This document shows positions 33,124 through 45,093 of a stretch of 64,000 bases of DNA, in pieces. Source of the stretch: Hyparrhenia diplandra (taxonomy: Eukaryota > Streptophyta > Magnoliopsida > Poales > Poaceae); contig JADLZK010011224.1 in assembly GCA_015847255.1 (NCBI GenBank), positions 1 through 64,000 of the forward strand, read 5' to 3'. The notes beneath the pieces were generated by a model. It made no database searches. It was not told the DNA's origin and saw nothing but the letters and a program-made list of their open reading frames with translations. The position numbers and the translations under genes were made by a program. Numbering within the stretch: the stretch's first letter is position 1; each line of letters starts with the position of its first letter.

Positions 33124-36040
33124 CTGTTTCGCTAGGGCGCTAGGCGGATTCTAGGCGGTGACCGAAGCCTAGAGCTTAGTCGGGATTAAGCGAGCCTAGG
33201 CTTTCCTAGGCGTTTTTTTCTAGGCGTTTTGCCAATTTAGGCAAAACTGATATATTATATATATATAGCAAAAAATAGCAAAAAAAAATGTTGGTAGGTT
33301 GCAGTAAATAACTAAATGTAAAAGGAGGACCACTGGACATACCTGAATGATGGCAGCCAAATTTGAATGATTTCAGCAATTGGTTCAAAAAAAGAAAGAA
33401 AACAGTTAGTTATCACTCATGTAAATGATTGCAGCCACCTCCCATGATTCCCATCACACCATATCAGCTAGTAAACAAATTTGAAAGCACAAACAAACTA
33501 GTGGATAGCACAATCACATAGCATAGTTCATAGTTCTCACAAGTCACAACACAAATCACAAGCACAACACAAATCACAGTTCATAGTTCTCTTCTCACAA
33601 CACAAATCACAGCCACCACGCCCACCACACAAACATAGTCACACGGCCCGCAGGCTGCAGCTCAATAGGGTTCCTCGGGGCTCATAGTCATCTTCATCAT
33701 ATTCTTCTTCTTCGGACTCAAACTCTTCTCCTTCATAGAGCTCCCTCTGTCTTGCACTTCTACGGCACTCAAGCTCTTCTTACGCTCCCCTTTGCATCTC
33801 AATAACAGACCAAGGTATCCCCTGTACCTTGCATCTCATCCTCATCCTCCTCATCTCTCGAAGACCACTAATGCATGATCATCTCCACCCTCTTGGAGAA
33901 AGCCTTGAGCTTCAGTTGTTTCACTAGACAAAAGAACATCTGTGATTTTCTTTGACTTGATCTTCTCCCTCTTACTAGGCAACCTGTTGTTGAATTGAAC
34001 ATAGACCAACTTGTTGAGGCGGCTGGTAGTAAGCCTATTTCTCTTCTTAGTGTGGATCTGAAATTGAAAAGAAGATAGGTACTAAGACTAACCATAATGT
34101 TGCTATGCTGAAATAAGTAATAGATAGGTACTAAGACTAACCCCTTCAAACCCACTCCAATTTCTTTCACAACCGGAGGAGCTTGCACACAAAGACAAGA
34201 TCCTTGTAGCCATCTTTTGTAAAGCAGGTGTTTCAGTTCCATACAACCGCCACCATGATGCTGCAAAAAAATAGAAATGCCTCCATTAGTTTAAAAACAG
34301 CAAACAACCTTGTTACAGACAAGCGACAAACAGCCATGTAATAAACTATACCTCTACGGGTTGTAATCAAAGTTCTGAAAAGTTCTTGCAAGCTTCTTGC
34401 TAAATGGCCCCCTCTATATTCTGAAACTTCTTCAATTCAAAGTTGGCAGCCTGCTCTTGCATGTCCTCATCATAATAATAGAATTTCTCAACACAAGCTA
34501 TGAAGGCTTCATTCATTTTGGGCTGATTAAAGATTGATGGATCAGCATAGCTATAGTGTGGATTCAGCATGTAAGCGCCAAATGCAATGGGGAATCAAGT
34601 ACGCCACCCATTTTCTTCTCAATAATTTTAATTACATCCTTGTATTGAGTCTCTTTATTGCCAAAGGCCACCTCTATGATTTGTTTCTTTGCCTTTAGTA
34701 GCTCTCCGTAAACATATCCCATGGCTGGCTTCTCCTCCCCATCAACCAAACGAAGGACTTTGACCAATGGCTCAAAAAGCGACCAATGCTACCTTGACCT
34801 CCTTCCAAAAGTTTACACTCAATATGGTTCTTTGTGGCCTCTTTTCCCTTCTTTGATTTCACATCCTTCAACGAGTCCCACTTACTATGCACCACCATGT
34901 TTCTTAGCTGATCCTTCTTCTCTAGCATACTACTCAAAGTGAGAAAGTGTGAAGCAAACCTAGTCACTCCAGGCCTCACTACATCTTTCCCCCTGTGAAG
35001 TCTCTCAAGCACTCCAATGTTCTTGTGTGGCCATAGACAAATATGGTAAATGCCTTTGCTTGGTCAACAATTTTTCTTGAACCGAGGCAAGTTGCCAATT
35101 CCTTGCAACATCAAGTTGATGGTGTGGGCTACACAAGAGGTCCAAAATATCTGTGGCCTCTTCTCTTCCAAAAGCTTCTTGGCTCCCATGTTGTTAGAAG
35201 CATTGTCGGTCACAACTTGGACCACATTATGCGGGCCAATGTCTTCAATTGCCTTGTCCACTAGCTCAAAAATGACTTCACTTGTGTGTGACACGGTGAC
35301 ATCTCTTTTGAGCTGATGAAGGTGGTTCCATCAAAGCACAATTAGTGCACAAATTCATGATGCTTCTCCTCTTCCTATCGACCAAGCATCTGTCATTATA
35401 GAGCAGCCATTTTTCAACTTTTTCAACTTCACGTTCTAGCACCAAACTCTCGGGTTCTTGCATATTCTTCTTCCAACAATCCCACTCGCAGATTGCATCA
35501 TCGTTGGAGGTACAAGTCTGGACCAAACTGTCCAATAGCTTCACACATTTGCTTGAAATCATCATTGTCACATGCATTGAAAGGTATAGCCGCCAATGTT
35601 TAAAAAATGAAGCCAAATTAGGGTTCAGTTCATGAATAACGGCGGGCAATGCATTTTAAAATGTAAAAAAACAGCATGATATACAAGCAATTTACCATGA
35701 TTGTAGACCCATCTTGCTATAAGCTTACGAACCTCATGAGTCCTCTCTTTGAAAAGTTCCATGTTGAGCTTACATTTGCTTCAAAGCATCTCGCATTGGT
35801 AGCTTTAGGATCAATAGTACGTGCCCATCTGTCCATAGGTCCTAATTTGTGAGGCTCGAACTACCAATGCAAGTGACTTCCCTCCGAATCTCCACCAACC
35901 CGACACATTCACTTCCTCTCTAAGTTCTAGTTCACGGACCGTCTTCTCCTCCCTCTTCCTTTTTGCATCCGCTAGTGCTTTCTTGCACTTTTCTCTAGCC
36001 TCAAAGCCTCGGTGTTTTGCGACCGCACTTTCGCCACATT
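33124..36040 (-). mobile_element. Degraded hAT transposon with transposase gene
   Basis: Reading the minus strand from 36040 to 33655: a BED-finger-like HRGFEARE region; 35649-35278 with linker sequence; 35294-35064 with VVQVVTDNASNNMGAKKLLE and FWTSCVAHTINLMLQGIGNL (DUF659/RNase H-like transposase core); 35012-34564 continuing the core; about 34240-34150 with the hAT dimerisation motif ILSLCASSSGCERNWSGFEG; and a tail rich in Glu/Asp/Tyr near 33700. Frames are broken and two introns are likely. The left end (33124-33240) carries AGGCG-rich subterminal repeats (GCTAGGGCGCTAGGCGG). The right end is missing where LTR element B begins, so the element is truncated and inactive. Confidence 0.85.
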
Positions 36041-36048
36041 CTTTTACG

Positions 36049-37362
36049 TGGGGGATCGATATTCGGGATACTAAGAATGAGCTCCCCCACTCGACGTCAA
36101 CAAGCTAATGCAGCTCTAAGAGCCCACTCGGTCAACGCAAAGAGGTCACTACCCTCCGAAGAGCTCCCGCGCCCTTGACGGGCTCCCCATGGCGAGTATG
36201 CATATACGAGCCTCCGTGCCGAGGACCTGTTCCCGCCGACCGAAGCTCTCGAAGTGGGCTCCCCGTCCGCGTGGCGAGCACTCTCCCAAGGACCTTTTCG
36301 CCTCGCTCGAGCTCGAGCTCGGCCCGAATCTTGCGGCGGCGGAAGAGCTCGCCTATCTTCCGCGAGAAGCCAGCGGGTGCGGAGTTGGCCAACCACTCCA
36401 CGACGAGCCTTTGTAGCCACGCCCGCGCTCTGATGACAAGGAGAGGCCTCCTGCAATCATATCGCCATACCCCATCGACTCCAACAGTGTCGCCACAGTA
36501 CCCTCAAGTACGACCGACGTGTGCATGCCTCATCCATGGTATGGCCGTGCCCATGTCGACGGATCGATTCCTACCACGATTAGGGGCGGCACGACGCGGA
36601 CCACCGCCCAAACCTCGATTCGCTCAGCGGCGGCGACCAATTTCAGCATCCAAGGCTGCAAAGAGCTCGGAGACGACTCCTGCCCGACCAAAGAGCTCAT
36701 CCAGAGAACTCCCTCGCCGTACCCCGTCAAACTCCAACAGCTCTACAACAGTACCCAGCGGGTACATACGGCCATGCTCGTCGTCGGCGTCATGGGCACC
36801 CCATACCGAAGGGACAGGTTTCAACTACGATTGGGGGCGATGCGATGCGACCGTCGCCCATACCCCCGTTTCCAGCGTCGGCGATGACTAATTTCGGCAT
36901 CCAAGGCATCCGGGAACCCAAAGAGAGCTCGTGATCACGAATAGAGCTCGTCTAAGAGCTCGGAGATCATACCCACTTCACTGCTTGCGAACCCGTGCCT
37001 CTTCTAGACCTCGGCCGGGAAGAGCTCGTGTTCCCGCCCCCTTTGCGACTATAAAGGGGAGGTAGGCCTCCGGGTTGGGGGGGACGAATCCAAGTTTCCC
37101 AAAACCAACATCCTCACACACACTCGATATTGGCACTTGCCTCAATCACGAGACTTGGGAGCCCGGCTCCCTCTCGATCCGCTTATGCGCACACCCGTAC
37201 GGCGTTTGAGCTCGGATAGTGATCACACCGGACTAGGGAGCCCGATTTTGCCCCGAACCAAGTATAAATCTTGTGTCATTGTCTCTAGAGCTAGGCCATT
37301 CGGAGAACGCACTAGCCGGGCGATTCTTTGTGACCGTGGTCACCGCGATATCGAACCACGAC
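36049..37362 (+). repeat. Element B 5' LTR (putative)
   Basis: Begins TGGGGGATCGAT and is unusually rich in GAGCTC. A TATAAAG box lies at 37050-37056, upstream of a leader that leads to a GTTGGGCGCCC-type primer site at about 37364-37380. No matching 3' LTR lies in this window, so the borders are inferred from layout. Confidence 0.6.
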
Positions 37363-37410
37363 GGTTGGGCGCCCGGTAGGGGCAGCGCTAGTGCGACGAT
37401 CCGCCCGCCG

Positions 37411-39390
37411 ATGGCTTCTTCCTCATCACCACCGACCGGGCGCCCGTGCTGCGCGCCGGCGCCCTCGACTTCACCGGCACCGCCCGGAAAAGTCCCTCGT
37501 GGGAGCTGTCTTCGCCCGCCCGTGCGCGCGCGAGGACATCCCCAGCGCCTCCGTGGCGCCACCGACTCCGTCCTCCGCCAAAGACGGGGGCGGGACTCCA
37601 CCGAGCCCGCCGGTCCCATCCGCGGGGCGGACCGACCGCTTCGCCCGATCAAGGACCTCCTCCCCGACATCCCGGGACGCGAGCCCACGCAGCCCCGCTC
37701 CGTGATGTCACCTTCTCGATCGCCAACGCCGCCCTCCGCCCGGTGGGGGACGCACCGTCGATGGACGAGTTCGGCGCACGCCAAGATGTACCCCGACGGC
37801 CAGCCGGGTCTCCCCCTCTTTTGGGGCAATGAGCCCGGCCGGACCACGATTCACGAGATCGAGCTCGCCCTCGACGGATGAGCCTCATGGATCGTGACCC
37901 CACACGCCGGTGTTACATGTGCGACGCCCCCGTGGGAGCGCCGATAGCCATCCTTCCGGCGACTCGACGAGCACACGCCCGAGAACTCCGCCCGCGCCAA
38001 TTCGCCCGCCCGTCGATCGCGTTAAGGCCCGCCGGGAGGAGCTCAAGAGTTTCTCTGGCGCGCGGCTTTCGGAGCGCAAAGCCCTCCTTGCCGAGCAAGG
38101 AGGAAGGGCGCCATCACGGGCACGAGCTCGAAAGCACGCGATGTCGGTGACCGCATCAACCGCGACGACGATGCCGGCAGCTCCCGCCGGTGTTCGGGAA
38201 GAGCTTCCCGATCCTCCTGGCGGCCGCCGCGTTTGCTCCCCGCGAGTGCCGGCCCCCGAGGACCCCAAGGCACGCCGACCCACGAGCAGGTCAAAGCTCG
38301 CGGGCAGGCAGTGGTGCAAAGAAGCGGTGAGCTCCGCGCCTCATCGACGACTTCGGAGAGGAGCACGAGGCCTCCTCTCATCTCGAGGTTCACGCCGCCC
38401 GACGGATCGGTGAGAACCCGCGACGCGGGCGACACCATCAACGCCGACGAAAGGCGGAGGCCCGCGCGGACAAGAACGTCCCGCAGAGGCGACGAGAAAA
38501 GTACCACCGCGGCGACGACGACGAAACGCCCCGCCCGCGTATAACAAACGCCACGGCGGCGACACGACGGCCCGAGGAGGACAAGAGTCACAGACCGACG
38601 CCCGGCGTCCCTGGAGCCCATCGCGGCAAAGGCCGCCGCCCGTTCGAGCTCAAGCTCAAAGCGGCCTAAGGCGTTCGGCCCACGCATCCATCAGGCCGTT
38701 CCCAAGCGCTTCCGAGCTCAGGACACCGGTGCGTAGTACAACGGGGAGAGGCGATCCGCCACGTGCTTGGAGGACTACCGCCTCGGGTGCCGGCCGGCGG
38801 CGCCGACGGCGACTACTTCATCATCCGTAACTTTCGCCTCTCTATCTTGCACTCGCCTTGTTCACGGCTCGAGCACACGCCACGGGGCACCATCCGCGGC
38901 CCCGGGAGGACTGGCGCGACGTCTTCGTCGGCAACTTCAGGGGGCACCTACACCAGGCCAAGCACGACACGGGACTTGCGCGGATGCAAGCGGAAGAAGG
39001 GGAGAGCACAGCGTGACTACATCGGCGCTTCTCCAAGCTCTACAACAACCTCTCCGAGGCCTCCGACTCCGAGATCATCACCGCTTTCACCTTCGGCACC
39101 ACCTGCGAGAACCTCATCCGCAAGCTCGGCGTCAAGAAGCCCAGGTCCGTGAAGGAGCTCCTCGACCTCGCCACCAGGCATGCCGAGGGAGACGACGCCG
39201 TCTCGCCATCACGGGCAAGGGCAAGCCCAGGGACGACGATGAGGCCACGGACGGATCCGGCTCCCGCCCCCGCAAGAAGAAGAACAAGAAGAACAAGCGC
39301 CCCCGCGACGGCGACGACGACGAGGAGTTTGTCGCCGTCATGGACAAGCGCAGGACCCCTCCCAAGGGAAGCGAAAGGGCTTAGATCCAC
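37411..39390 (+). CDS. Element B gag (frame-disrupted)
   Basis: Starts near ATG 37411 after the primer site. The recognisable gag core lies at about 38800-39190 in three frames: YFIIRNFRLSIL, DVFVGNF, TYTRPSTT, DYIxRFSKLYNNLSEASDSE, IITAFTFGTTCENLIRKLGV and SVKELLDLATRHAEGDD. A Lys/Arg-rich tail (39240-39380) follows, as in Tat-like gag. Frequent frame changes prevent one protein. Confidence 0.7.
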
Positions 39391-39419
39391 AAGGAACACC
39401 GACAAGATGCTCGAGGCCC

Positions 39420-40379
39420 GTGTCCGCATCACGAGGGTCCCGTCATGCACAAGATGAAGGACCGCAGCTCCCGAAGAAGCACGTAATGGGCACGCCGAAG
39501 GGCGGCGGCAAGGGCGAACGGCGGAGCCCACGACGGCAGAGAGCTCGAGGGACGGAGACGGCGGCGATGTCTACATCGAGGACGGCGCCCGTCAACATCG
39601 TCTTCGGCGGGGCTCCGGCCGGCGAGTCCAAGCGCCCGGCGAAGCTCACCCGCCGTGAGGTCCTCTTCACCAGCCCGCGACGCCCTCCTACCTCAAGTGG
39701 TCGAGCTCGGCGATCACGCCGACAAAGGCGGATCACCCCGGCATGTGTCCCGCGGGGAGATACCCGCTTGTCGCCGATCCCATCATCGGCACCAAAGCGC
39801 CTCGGCAAGGTGTTGATGGATGGGGGTAGCGGCCTCAACCTCCTCTACATCCATGCGCCCAAGCCCTCGGCATCACCAAAGCACGCCTCCGCCCCTCGCC
39901 GACCCGATCCACGGCGTAGTGCCGGGAAGCGGATGATCCCGATCGGGCGAATTGACCTCCCGTTACCTTGGCACCCGGACAACTTCCGCAAAGAGGTCCT
40001 CACGTTCGAGGTGCTCCCCTTCAGAACGCCTACCACGCTCTTGGGGCGGCCGTGCTATGCGAAATTCATGGCCGTTCCCAACTACACCTACCTCAAGCTC
40101 AAGATTCCGGGGCCCAAGGGGGTCATCACCGTCGACTCCACCTTCGAGCACGCTGCTTCGGCTGCGAGGCTGCCGCCGTCCGGCACGCCCGACGCTGCAG
40201 TCGAGATCGGCGACGTGCCAAAGATGGCGGCTGGGCGGCGCGAGGATGCCCCCGAGCTCAAGAATACGCGAGCACGAGCTCGTCGCGATGAGTTCAGGAG
40301 CTCGGAGGATCGAGCTCATCCGATGAGCTCAACAAGGCCACGGGCGCGTTCGAGCCCGAGAAAGACGCCACGGAGATAA
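39420..40379 (+). CDS. Element B aspartic protease region
   Basis: 319-codon frame. Residues near 39800-39850 give RLGKVLMDGGSGLNLLYI, the DxGSxLN active site of plant gypsy proteases. It continues with IPIGRIDLPL, DNFRKEVLTFEVLPF, LLGRPCYAKFMAVPNYTYLK and GPKGVITVDSTFEHA, the protease fold and the link to pol. The first 100 codons resemble the gag-pro linker (NIVFGG, KLTRREVLFT). An apparent small shift lies near 39700. Confidence 0.8.
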   Translation: MSASRGSRHAQDEGPQLPKKHVMGTPKGGGKGERRSPRRQRARGTETAAMSTSRTAPVNIVFGGAPAGESKRPAKLTRREVLFTSPRRPPTSSGRARRSRRQRRITPACVPRGDTRLSPIPSSAPKRLGKVLMDGGSGLNLLYIHAPKPSASPKHASAPRRPDPRRSAGKRMIPIGRIDLPLPWHPDNFRKEVLTFEVLPFRTPTTLLGRPCYAKFMAVPNYTYLKLKIPGPKGVITVDSTFEHAASAARLPPSGTPDAAVEIGDVPKMAAGRREDAPELKNTRARARRDEFRSSEDRAHPMSSTRPRARSSPRKTPRR

Positions 40380-40429
40380 AGGTCGACAGGATGGGCGCAC
40401 CCTCTCGCGCAGGGTCCGAGCTCACTCCT

Positions 40430-40680
40430 AAATAGGAAGCGAGCTCGTCGACTTCCTCCGCGCGAACCCGATGTGTTTGCGTGGAGAGCCCGGACATGCC
40501 CGGCATACCGAGGGAAGTCGCCGAGCACTCCCGAACGATTAAGCCCGGCTCTCGGCCGGTGAAGCGAAGACTTAGACATTTCGACGACGACCTCCTCAAA
40601 GAGGCCGCTGGCGCCGCGCGGGCCCCGGCCCAAGACTCACGGGAGGCCTCCTTCGCCGGCAGGGCTCGCGGCTAGCCGCC
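40430..40680 (+). pseudogene. Element B pol N-terminus, truncated
   Basis: Contains SPDMPGIPREVAEHSRTIKP and VKRRLRHF, the conserved lead-in to reverse transcriptase in Tat/gypsy polyproteins. The RT domain that should follow is absent; homology ends near 40620. Confidence 0.75.
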
Positions 40681-40816
40681 GATAAGGAGCCGGGGGTGTG
40701 CGACCCCCGGACATCGGCGAGGGACCGGTCAACAGTCCCCCTTGAAAGGGGGCAACAACGTCATCCACGACCCGTCATCGCGGCGCCGGTCACCACCGCC
40801 GCTGAAGAGCTCGTTC

Positions 40817-42480
40817 TCAGAGCTCATCGTCGCCGGCGCCATCGTTCGTCATCTCCGAGCATGACGGCAGCCCGGCCTCGGCGTCACCGACATCGAGCTC
40901 ACCGACGACGACAACGGCAAGGGAGCTCGCGGCTTCGGGTCCAAGCTCGCGCCGGGCCAACCTGAGCCCCTCGGCCTTCTGGGCGCTTCCGGGGTAGTCT
41001 CCCTGCCGCCCGAGTATGGAGGAGAGCTTGGTGAACAGCGACCGGTACCACCGTCGGCCACAACAACGAAGACAAAAACTCACCGGGGCCACCCTCTTCA
41101 ACCTCCTCTTCTTAGGGGCGCGCCTCGGCGGTGTTTTCACCGCCCGGAAGGTCGACCTTCCGGTGAGCGGGCTTGGCCGCCGGCGCAGCAGCCCGCGGAA
41201 CAGCGCCGTTGCGCCAGCGCCACCATCGTCGTCGGAGCTCGCCGATTGGCGGGACACCGACCTCTCCGGCGGGGTGGGTGGATGGACGCCAAGGGCTCTG
41301 TCGGCGGCTCGGCTCCGATCCCTCGGCCGACCGCCCACCGCTCCGCTCAACAGCCGCCTCCCGCTCTCGCACGAGCACAGCGCGACAACGACGGCGCCGG
41401 TCCCTTCGTGAGGAAGAGGCCGAGGCCCGGGGCGGGCACATCACCCCAACCTCAAGAGCACGAGCTCGTCGGAAAACGCAAACCGCACGCGGCAAAGTGA
41501 AGGAGAGCTCAAACGGAAAGAAGAGCACTCACCCGGCGACGCCGCCGCATCGGGGAGAGCTTTGGGCTCCCGCCCCTCGTCCCCGTCTTGGTCACCGGCT
41601 CCAAGAGAACTCCACCGGGTCGTCGCCGAGATTTGGGCATTGCAGTGCCCTTGAACGGGCCTTGTCCCCCTCATCCGCCACATACGGAGAGCTCGACGCT
41701 GAAGCGGCACCACCGCCTGCGGAGCGGGGCCCTCGATGATGTGGTTTTACCGTCAACCCGGTCACGCGCCGCCCGATCTTGACCACGCCGCCGCCACATC
41801 CACCTTCGCGGCCGGCAGGGTTCTCGCGCCACGCCCCGCCCCTCCTCGAAGGTGCGACCGGTGTATGGGCGGGGGAAGGATTGTCGTTCTTCGAGATAGA
41901 ACCACTCCTCCCTCCACCGGCGTTCGCCGTCGGGGAAGTCACCCACGGAAAGGTCTCGCGGACCTTCCCCACGGAGCTGCAGCCGCACGCGGCAATCGGG
42001 CCGGTCCGCCGCCCTTGGCCGGGGCCGGATCTTCGCGAAGATGTAGTGCTTAAAGAGCTCCCGGTTGGGATTCCCGGCCGACCCTCGCGAGCATGGCGAA
42101 GGTCGAGGAGCAAAGACTCCATTCGGCGTCAAGTCGCCGGAGCTCGACCCCCGATGACGTGATCAGCCCCGGAAGAAGTCATCGGCGGGCATTCCCAACC
42201 CGCGCTCGTGGAACGCGACGAACGAGACCATACCCCCCGGCGGATCGGGCTCGCGTGCGCCGCTGCCGGGATGATCCACTCCTCCGCCTCCGTCCGCTGG
42301 AACGGCAGCCACCGACGAGGCTGCACCGCTCGATCAAGTCCTCCGTCGCCAACGAACGCCGCCGGGGAGCCCATCTTGCGCCCGGAGAAGGCCCGCCGGC
42401 GATGCAGGGGAGGTGGAGGATTGAATCTATGTACCGACTACCGGCGCTCGGATTTCTCTTCTTCTGAACTCGCGTGAAGG
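40817..42480 (-). CDS. Element B antisense ORF (gypsy-type transposon domain)
   Basis: Minus-strand ORFs. The clearest part (about 42060-41870) reads FKHYIFAKIRPRP, CRVRLQLRGEGPRD, WREEWFYLEERQSFP, matching the plant 'putative gypsy type transposon' (Transposase_28) pattern FxxFFxxxP...VxLQLR...WxxxWFYV. Frames change several times (41592-42132 and 40817-41350 hold the longest pieces). Function of this extra ORF class in Tat elements is unknown. It overlaps many plus-strand shadows. Confidence 0.6.
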
Positions 42481-42524
42481 AAGGCAGGTAACGGGAAGGT
42501 GAGCCCACCCCGCGGTCTCTTGCC

Positions 42525-42531
42525 ATTTATA
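42525..42531 (-). promoter_or_regulatory. TATA box for the antisense ORF
   Basis: On the minus strand this reads CCCTATAAATGGCAAGAGACC-like sequence, about 50-100 bp upstream of the antisense coding region, a normal plant TATA context. It suggests the antisense ORF has its own promoter. Confidence 0.5.
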
Positions 42532-43117
42532 GGGCTCCGCCACGACGGGGACGACAAGGTGAAACCATCTAGTGAGAGGGCCCGCCACGCACCGCGATTC
42601 GTGCGTAACCGACTCGCAAATCGCCGCGCGACACTGGCGGAAGCCGAACCGGCCGCATTAATGGGACGACTCCTCCCCAACGGTAAAAATCTTAACGGTA
42701 AGATCCTAACAGCTATTTCTCACCCAACGAGCAAAAATCCCAGAGCTCGGCATAACGGCCCGATCGCCGAGCGTCAGGGGGGAGTGAGCTCGCAAAGACG
42801 AGTGACGAGCCCCGTGGTCGAAGGCAAGCTCAAAGCCCGAGCTCCGAACGCCACCCGAGACGCCGCGAGCAAGGAGCGCTGCGGAAACGACCTCGACGGT
42901 CCGTACCGAGCTCCCGAGAGAGCTCGGGGACTTCCACCCACGCGCGACTGGGCCGCTCAAGAGTCGCGAAATCGAGTTCTCAGAACCCGAGAATGATCCA
43001 CCCGCCGATCAAACGAACAAGCCGACAAGCTCGGGCCTCATCCGGGCCGCCCAGAATGGGCGGCGAAGGCGTGGTGCGACGGCCCCAAAAGCGGCAAGCG
43101 TGGCGCAGAATCGGGAA

Positions 43118-44805
43118 CGTTGACGGTAACCAACGACATATTTTTCCGTCAACTTACTACCATAAAGGGAGTAAAATTAAACCTTTTATACTCATATGCA
43201 TTTACCACTAATAAATTCCACTTGTAGTGTCTTGTATTTTATTTTGCAGATTTATAATAAAAGCAAGTGGAAAATCGACCAAAGTACGCCTTAGGGATAG
43301 CGCATTATTACAAAATCCAAGCCCAAGAGCAAATCGACCCAAAACATCAAATGCGGGCCGAGCACAACCCGGCCCACAACTTTTCGAGGCGAAAGACGAC
43401 ACCCCACCGAGACCGGGCGGGCGGGCGAGGGGGCGGCGCAAGACCACTGTGCGGCCGCACCCCTCCCCGAGGCGATTTTGGCCCGCCTGGGAGGCGGTTC
43501 GTGCACTTTCCAAACGGGGTTTCCCGCCCTGCGTTGGTCGGTTTGTGCAATGAAGGAAGGTTTTCCAGGTCGGTTTTGGTGTATTTTAGCATTTAGGCCC
43601 CTCCTCCAAGTGTATAAGTAAGCCCCCTCTCTCCCTCTCTCAACACACACCACTTGGAGTCCAGCAAACCAACAATCTCTCTCTCTCTACCACCTCTACC
43701 TCTCTCTCTTCTTCTACTTCTTCTTTCTTCTTCTTCTTCTTCTTTATTCTTTCTTAGTTAACACTTGGAGTAGAAGAGCTACAAGGAGGGCTTGTCTCCG
43801 AGAAGAAAGTGCTTTGGTAATACATCTACTCTATGGAGCATTCTTCTATTTGCAAGTCTTATATCTATGTTCTTGGCCTAACTTATGAACTAGAGTATAG
43901 TTTTGTTCATGTTCTTGTGTTGGTATATGAACTAGCATATAGTTTACATATCATAATCTCGACATGTTCATCACATTTCTTCATCGATCATCATATGCCT
44001 AACTTGATTAGAGGTGGGATATCGGTTCGTTGTTCCTTCGGGTTTGCTCTTGTTCTAGTCCGTCCATTCGACGAGTGGGGATCCTGGGGGGACAAGAGTA
44101 GTGCTCTAATATGCGGGCATGGTGCTCGGGTATTACGACACTGCGGATATGAGGGCATGCCACGGTTGAGGGGGTAGGCGGCTTGGTCGTGACAAGCCTT
44201 GACCGTCCCTTTGAAATCCCCACGTTAGTATGTTCCGTAGGGAGTTCGTAAATGCTTCCTATCGGGCCTTATGGTATCCGGGGAGTCTCCCCGTTATCCT
44301 AGACCTAACCACGACTAAATCAGTTTGCATATGATCCTAACTATTCATTTGTATGGCCATGACTAGATACATTAGAACTACTCCATTAGGTTATTCATTT
44401 ATTCATTTATTCTTTATCTATTTTCTTTATCCTTTTTGTCGGTGGAATCTTAAGTGTGTGTCACACTATCCATGAACCGTTATTGCTTACCCCTGTTATG
44501 AACATTTTGGTCTAAGCAAACACATGTTCCTCTATTCAGATGCCATGCTAATTTATTAATCACATGCCTTCCTTTGGGAAAATATAAATAACGATACCAC
44601 GAATACTTAGGGTGAAATGCTACAATGATAGATCCGCGGCGCTTGCGGATGAATATCTAATATGGCAAGATCTATCCCGTTGACAGTTCCATTTCGAATC
44701 ACCGACATGGTGGTTTACTTGGGAATGTCAGCGGTGCATTTCTGACGCTCTTATTGGGGATGGGTTTTATACTGTTTCCTTTGATTGCGTTAAGAAATGC
44801 CAACA
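43118..44805 (+). repeat. Element D 5' LTR
   Basis: 1.69 kb. Starts CGTTGACGG (the 3' copy has TGTTGACGG) and ends GCCAACA. TATAAGTA box at 43613-43620 followed by a long CT-rich leader (43625-43760). Contains a 68-codon frame at 43833 that recurs in all three LTR copies and is not a gene. Confidence 0.9.
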
Positions 44806-44811
44806 AGCATT

Positions 44812-44830
44812 TCGGCGCCGTTGCCGGGGA
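44812..44830 (+). other. Element D primer binding site
   Basis: TCGGCGCCGTTGCCGGGGA, six bases after the LTR, matches the tRNA-Asp 3' end complement except at its first base. This is typical for Athila-type elements. Confidence 0.85.
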
Positions 44831-45093
44831 AGGCATTGTGAAAAAAATAATAATAAATAGTGGCTATGAATATGAACGTGTGCGTGGATACCATTTGCTC
44901 ATACAGGCTAATCTTTTATGTTTTCTCCATTTGTGGATGAAAACAGGATAGTGTATGTCGGGTTTCCTCCTGCCGAAAAACTTCATCTCCGATCCGGAGG
45001 CACTCCTAAGGAAGAACCGGTCTCGCACCGCTTCTTCTTCAGCCGAACACCGCGGCCGAGACCGACATCCCCGCACCAACCGCAACTCAAGCC

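Larger units (their letters stand above)
36049..43117 (+). mobile_element. Element B: Tat-like gypsy element, RT and 3' LTR not seen
   Basis: GC-rich element with one LTR-like region (about 36049-37362), a primer site, gag, an aspartic protease and the first residues of pol on the plus strand. It then jumps to a minus-strand ORF region and its promoter. A sense gag-pro followed by an antisense extra ORF is the layout of Tat-lineage elements such as Grande. No RT, RNase H or integrase is visible. The right side is cut by element D at 43118; GC-rich sequence at 62343-62731 may be its continuation. Confidence 0.7.

Noticed and set aside
36175..36891. 238-codon frame in the element B LTR as a protein
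   Set aside because: It lies in the LTR upstream of the TATA box, has a low-complexity Arg/Ser/Pro composition and shadows in other frames.
40650..43117. A separate LTR element inserted in reverse
   Set aside because: Considered because the ORF and TATA box face left. I found no second LTR, primer site or target duplication, and an antisense ORF downstream of pol is the known Tat layout, so one element is simpler. Not excluded.
43833..44041. A conserved small ORF starting MEHSSICKSYIYVLG
   Set aside because: It occurs in all three copies of the element D LTR only because the LTRs are near-identical; it has no independent sign of coding.
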